Source of the DNA: Stramonita haemastoma
Lineage: Eukaryota; Mollusca; Gastropoda; Neogastropoda; Muricidae
Direction: 5' to 3'
DNA: 47,500 nt
Assembly: GCA_030674155.1 (NCBI GenBank)
Contig: CM060337.1
Location: 43,254,846-43,302,345 of the forward strand
Below are positions 42,003 to 47,500 of the stretch, piece after piece. The translations under genes were made by a program, and so were the position numbers. The notes beneath the pieces were generated by a model. It saw only the letters and a program-made list of their open reading frames with translations. It had not been told where the DNA came from and did no database searches. Positions within the stretch are counted from its first letter, which is position 1; each line of letters starts with the position of its first letter.

Positions 42003-42234
42003 TGATTTGATTTGATTTGATTTATTCTTTTATTTGATTTATTCTTTTATATCGAGGATAATGGAATAAGCACTTTTGTGCTTTTTTACATCCAGTCCCC
42101 GTGTGTATGCAGTTTTGTAAATGTCATCTGTTCCCACCGGCACACGATGGCCTACTCTTACGAAAAGCGGAACAGGGTTTAATGTGTGCGCAAGATGTTC
42201 TGCGTGCATTCACACACCGGGCCTCGGTTTAAGG
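42003..42234 (-). mobile_element. Retroposon tail, family T, copy 5 (longest)
   Basis: On the minus strand the tail shows GGACTGGATG, A-run, AAGCACAAAAGTGCTT hairpin, TTCCATTATCCTCGATATAA, AAGAATAAAT and (CAAAT)n. The body upstream includes CGCATGATGG-like and GCGGGTGGGAAC-like sequence shared with copies 1, 6 and 7. Confidence 0.85.
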
Positions 42235-42235
42235 T

Positions 42236-42360
42236 AGTAGTAGGCCATTAAGAGTAGGCCATCATGCGCTGGTCAGAGCAAATGACAAGATTTACAAAAC
42301 TGCATACACATGGGGACTGGATGTAAAAAAGCACATTAATGCTTATTCCAGGGTGCTGAA
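42236..42360 (+). mobile_element. Retroposon tail, family T, copy 6
   Basis: Head-to-head with copy 5: GAGTAGGCCATCATGCGCTG ... GGGGACTGGATG, A-run, AAGCACATTAATGCTT hairpin. It is truncated after the hairpin. Confidence 0.82.
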
Positions 42361-42612
42361 TATGTTCATGTTTCCATCACCCACCAAAAGCTGACATGAA
42401 TTACGGAATCTCTGACGTGCACATTTGATCTTAAGCTCACAAATTTTACTGCATTGGCAGGTCTGCACTGAGAGTTGACCCAGGAGATTGTAAAAATCCC
42501 CAGATCATAAAAATTCACTAGACACCAATACTTAGATTCAAAACCCAGGACTTAAAAGGCCCAGAGAATAAGTCAAACAGTCTTAACCACTTAGCTCTAT
42601 TGTGCTTCATAA
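42350..42612 (-). mobile_element. SINE family S3, copy 3
   Basis: On the minus strand: A-box-like TAGAGCTAAGTGGTTAAGAC and a B-box-like GGGTTTTGAATC, with the same body as 36490-36832 (...GGGGATTTTTACAATCTC, CAACTCTCAGTGCAGACC). Confidence 0.68.
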
Positions 42613-42621
42613 CTGCATAAG

Positions 42622-42785
42622 CCCACACATTAAATCCTGTTCCGCTTTTTGGAAGAGTAGGCCATCATGCGCCGGTCGGAACAGATGGAAAGATTTACAA
42701 AACTGCATACACACAGGGACTGGATGTAAAAAAGCACATGAGTACTTATTCCATTATCCTCGATATAAAAGAATAAATTAATAAG
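42622..42785 (+). mobile_element. Retroposon tail, family T, copy 7
   Basis: CCTGTTCCGCTTTTTGGAAG, AGTAGGCCATCATGCGCCGG ... GGGACTGGATG, A-run, AAGCACATGAGTACTT hairpin, CCATTATCCTCGATATAAAA, GAATAAATT. Confidence 0.85.
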
Positions 42786-43070
42786 TTCAGTGACCCATGA
42801 GCAGTGCAAGGTCCCCTCTGGCTGGTGCCCTTATGGCAGCCTGACATTGATAGTTCCCAGTGAACTTGTGGTCAGAGGTGCAACAAGACCAACCTGGGGG
42901 TACTGATAGTCAGGTGAGGCTGGAAGGAGTGATGTGGGAACAGCAGGGATGGTACACCACTGAAGATGAAGCAGCAAAGAAAAATCTTATTTAGAAAAAG
43001 AAAAAGGTGAACAGAAAGTCTTAGCAATAGCTGCAGCATTGGAAACTCCCAAGAGAACAGGAAAAAAAGA

Positions 43071-43236
43071 AGAAAACAATTCAGCTATTTGTATTATCCA
43101 TAAATTCAAATAAAAAAATTTGATGAAAGAAAGCAATTTAGCTATTCTTATTATCCACAAGTTCAAATACAAAATTTCTGACGAAAGTAAACAATTTGGC
43201 TACTCTTTTTATCCACAAATTCAAATACAATTTTTA
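43071..43236 (+). repeat. Three-copy tandem repeat of about 56-62 bp
   Basis: Units share CAATT(C/T)(A/G)GCTA, TTATCCA(T/C)AA(A/G)TTCAAAT and AA(A/T)TT. The copies are diverged. Confidence 0.8.
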
Positions 43237-45098
43237 TTATGTCTGACTTGATACCTTCTGCAGTGGTCTGTCAGTATAAACAGTGTATCCACCTTCTGGA
43301 AATTCTGTGCCAGGAATTCCCTTGTTTCTATCCTTCTCTTTGTTTTCTGCATTGGTCTTGTCTAGTTTCTGCCTTCCTGGTCCATTCCCCTGCCTTTAAT
43401 CCCATAAAGACTTAAAAGATAACAATTCTTTCCCACACTAAAGTCAGATGTGTAGGACATGACTTGTCAGGCGCTTAACAGCAGCACAATGCATTTATAC
43501 TCGTATAACAGACAGTACTTGCTGTCTAGTGTTTGACAACAAAGAAGAATATCACCACTTTCTGAAAACCTGTAAGTGCTCAGCAAAGATCTTCCACTCT
43601 CTTGGATGAAGAGTAAACTCTGAAGTCACACCTCTACACCACATTAATTAATGTGGGTGTTCAGTTGATGGGGCAGGGTGGGCACAGCCTTAATTAAGCT
43701 GCAGTGAACATGACAAGAGTGAGAATGACCAGCTCGATCAACAGCAAAACTGGTTTGTACTCAGCATCCTCCACCAAGAGGGGTTGCAGGTTAGACTGGT
43801 CATGAGCTGCTCTTGGTTGCACTCTGCTTGTTTGCTTGCTGCTTGATTTTTGTTAGTTTGTTGGTGTGTTTTTTTATAAGTGGTTATTTGGGGGAATTTT
43901 TTGTTTGGGGTTGTGTTTTTTTTTTGGGGGGGGGGGGGTTTACTAGATAGACAGCTTGATGAAAAAAAAGCAAATTTATTGCTTACTCAATATACCATCT
44001 GCAAATAAGATTTTGACTGGACTGAAGCTGGAATGTGTCAGCCAAAGCCTGTAGGCAGACATTGCAGAGTTTCAAGCACAATGCACCCTACCCAGAATGA
44101 GGAAAATTTTACAGATAAAAAACTGTTAGCATTACATAAGAAACTACAAATATGGCTGGTACAGGTCATGGAGGTAGAATGATTTATTCTTTTCAATATT
44201 AGTGGGTTCAGGTTGATGAAGAGAAAATGTTTCAGGATTTTTTTTTTAAAGAGAAAATGTTAGCCAACTGTGACCTTGGACTTGAAAGTCCCACTTAAGT
44301 CTGAAAAAAAATCCACAATTACTTTTGTTCTACATCACTTTGTCATAAGGTTTTGCAGATTGAAGTCATGTGGAAACCATTTACAAATTATTAAGTGCTA
44401 CAGCAGTTAGTTTGGACAGCTGTGATGATCAATGAACCCCTTGTAGCTAGATCCTTCTATCAAAAGAAGTTAGCCACATGATTATTGTCTCTGTGTGTGG
44501 AAATTACAGACATCACTATGACCCATAAACAGGGATTTTTACACAATCAGACTGAGACCCCGCCCCAGCTCCCAAAGCACACACACACAACACACACACA
44601 CAAACACACACACACACACACTTACACTTTCCTTTTTTAATGAACTGTCAAAAGTTGCCTACAGGCTTTTAACAGGACATATATTTTTTGTTTTGTTTTT
44701 AGGTTTGTTTTTCTCTCCAGTTTTTGTCGTTGAGGGCAAAGGGAAGGAGTGGAATCCGTTCTGAGCTACTGTAGACTGTTAGTGTCTGTCATAAAAAATA
44801 CTCCCCACTTTCATTGCACACACACACACACACACACACCACACAGTGTTGTTTACGAATGTGTAGATCATCCATGGCCTATTTGCATATTTGGGTAACA
44901 TGGCTAACACAGCATTCAGATATCGTTTTGGTTAGTTTTGAGTTGTCAAAGTTAGTCTCTAGCGCTTTTGCTTTTGCTTTGTCGTAAAAGCCTTGACCCC
45001 ACCATTAATATGATCTCAATTTTGGGTGTCAAACTCTTGTGAAGTTTAGAGCACATGATTTTTTGCTCTCTCCGCCCTTTTCAAGCAGACGATAAAAC
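43237..45098. other. Intergenic DNA between POLD1 and the TTC17-like gene
   Basis: Mostly unassigned. A retroposon tail with AAGCAAATTTATTGCTT hairpin lies at about 43953-44010 (GCTTGATG, A-run, hairpin, AAATAAG). Short CA runs lie at 44577-44625 and 44815-44845. No coding frame was recognised. Confidence 0.5.
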
Positions 45099-45106
45099 TG
45101 ACGTCA
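45099..45106. promoter_or_regulatory. CRE-like palindrome in the TTC17-like promoter
   Basis: TGACGTCA, the full cAMP-response element palindrome bound by CREB/ATF proteins, 75 bp upstream of the preferred start codon. Position suggests a core-promoter role. Activity is not shown by sequence alone. Confidence 0.5.
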
Positions 45107-45180
45107 CACAGCATCAGCCAAACGAATGCCACGTTTTGCGTTCAGCTTAGGAAATGAATATTTATGAACGCGAACACAAC

Positions 45181-45294
45181 ATGGCGTCTTTCGTCGTTGT
45201 GCTGGTGTTTGTGAAACTACTGTTACAACAATGCACGATCACCAATGGTTCTACGCACTGGGTTGTCACCGAAGATGGGCGATTGCAATCCCAG
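45181..45294 (+). CDS. TTC17: First coding exon of a TTC17-like (tetratricopeptide repeat protein 17) gene
   Basis: ATG at 45181 in AACATGG context opens MASFVVVLVFVKLLLQQCTI, a signal-peptide-like hydrophobic start, followed by THWVVTEDGRLQSQ and the donor CCCAG|gttcgt. Animal TTC17, as I recall it, begins after its signal peptide with nearly the same THWVVTEDGKIQ(Q/A)Q sequence, so the call rests on about 14 residues. An upstream in-frame ATG (45154) would add nine polar residues before the signal peptide and is less likely. TTC17 is reported to act in actin organisation and ciliogenesis. All other exons lie to the right of the window; intron 1 is over 2.2 kb. Confidence 0.68.
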
Positions 45295-46190
45295 GTTCGT
45301 TTATATCATGCAAATCTGTCATTATTTCGTTCTTTCTGAAAGGCATGTTCTCGCAGTAAAAAAAATTATTCTCTCGCTATTTGACCGTCAGTTGGCCCAT
45401 ATAGGCCTACTGGCCTAAGAAATCTATCAAACAATTGTAATCATCGATCTCGTGGGCTTTTAGAAGTATCTTTCACCCGTTGTGGTGTCAGTAATCGCCG
45501 TTTTCAGTCACAAGTGGGGTTTTATGATTTTCAATTCAGCGCAGCTGTTATCCTCATGAAATTAGATTTAGGCCTAGATATTATTTTTGTTAACCGTGGG
45601 CGTTGTGATGATAAACCGATTAAAATAATGTCATACTCGAAAGTCAGTCATCATTTTATGAGAGAGATGGTCAGTGATCACAAAAAATAATTACATCAAC
45701 GGTTAGTAGAAAGCTTGTTGCAGTAGAATCTGTTAAGATGTATTTTTAATTTAAAAGAATAGCTGTAGTGTAAGGAGACTAAAAACCCAAGCCCCAACAT
45801 CTGTAGGCTAAGTAACTTAGACTTGTCTGCTAGATTATATATATCATCCATGCAACAAAAGCATAGCATAGAATCAGTGCACCATGGTTATCCACAAGAC
45901 TGACGCAATGGAGATAGCATGCTATCAAATGTCATATGGTAAAGGCAGAAAGAAAGTTCTGTCAACGGTATTGAAAAAGTTCATTGTTGGAGTGCGCCAT
46001 GAAAAATAACTGCTTTGTATAAATTTGTGCTTACGTACTTCAGTTTAATATGGCGAACTTTGAACAAATACTTGCAAAGCAATATGTGTCTCACAATGCA
46101 TTTTATTGATATATCAAACAGAAATGTCATACTTGTACTGTGTTAATTGTGATATGGTGCACTGGTTTTCTCATTTTCTGTGCTTCATAC
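45295..46190. other. TTC17-like intron 1, unique part
   Basis: AT-rich DNA with no recognised coding or repeat signal. Confidence 0.5.
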
Positions 46191-46194
46191 ATGT

Positions 46195-46600
<406 letters not shown>

Positions 46601-46741
46601 GAGCACTTCTTATCATAGAGTTGGAAGATTGTACAGTGCAGAAGTTGACAGGGCATTTTGGAAATTTATTCTGTAGTTGATTATAGGATTACCTTTGACC
46701 CCACCCTACAACCTTCTGTTACTCTCTGTCTCTGACTGTTT

Positions 46742-47142
<401 letters not shown>

Positions 47143-47455
47143 TTTTTCTCTTCCCTACTAGCTGAATCACACATATTTAAGCAGTTAAAGCAATGATATG
47201 GTCTCATACACACACAGTCAAAACACACCTTATGCACTGGCAAGTTATCACTGCTAAGTACTATAGTCTTATCACTATTGATAAAAGAATATTATCAAAG
47301 TGATTTAACTTATTCCTCTTAGAAATATGGTGGATATAGACTAGTACTGTTTGGGGAGTTTTTTGCTTGCTTCATGTATCAAGAACTTTTTTTAAAATAA
47401 TTCATCATTAATCATTTTAGTCACATTTGATGATTTGTGTACAGAGATCAACATA

Positions 47456-47459
<4 letters not shown>

Positions 47460-47500
<41 letters not shown>
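47460..47500. repeat. (CA)n microsatellite at the window edge
   Basis: A CA run continuing beyond the window. Confidence 0.95.

Overview
The window looks like nuclear DNA of a lophotrochozoan animal, most likely a gastropod mollusc. The genes are intron-rich animal genes. The intergenic DNA is full of CT/GT/GATA-type microsatellites, tRNA-derived SINEs and non-LTR retroposon tails of a kind I associate with gastropod genomes. The phylum call is inference; no marker gene proves it.

Layout. (1) 1-1440, minus strand: two consecutive exons of an SLC26/SulP anion transporter, encoding its N-terminal part. The rest of that gene lies to the left of the window. (2) 1441-9434: microsatellite blocks, a probable 5'-inverted LINE fragment (5549-6841), a tRNA-derived SINE (6843-7208) and unassigned DNA. 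(3) 9435-about 41200, plus strand: the whole gene for the catalytic subunit of DNA polymerase delta (POLD1), with 24 coding exons. It spells about 1112 residues once three small frameshifts in the given sequence are allowed for. All exonuclease motifs (Exo I-III), polymerase motifs A, B and C, and both C-terminal cysteine clusters are present. (4) 41200-45098: SINE and retroposon-tail debris. (5) 45099-45294, plus strand: CRE-like promoter element and signal-peptide exon of a TTC17-like gene that continues to the right of the window.

The most striking signal is in the introns of POLD1, with one more case in the SLC26 gene. Fourteen splice sites are each embedded in a tandem array whose repeat unit contains the splice site plus some bases of the adjoining exon. 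Every acceptor array lies upstream of its true acceptor and every donor array lies downstream of its true donor, so the introns hold series of decoy exon edges. Some decoys reproduce catalytic sequence, for example motif A (exon 14), motif C (exon 17) and the VYFPYLLIN segment (exon 18). Several carry an early stop codon. Introns 9 and 17 consist largely of two such arrays, one from each end. This looks like intron growth by repeated duplication of exon-intron junctions.

The introns also hold two DNA elements with inverted ends and 7-bp target duplications (14381-16312 and 23568-27344), a fold-back element with three half copies, TTAA-flanked MITEs that look piggyBac-like, and a SINE whose head joins a tRNA A box to a 5S-rRNA-like promoter. 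Several retroposon tails share one hairpin architecture (GGATG, A-run, AAG-stem-loop-CTT, AATAAA, microsatellite).
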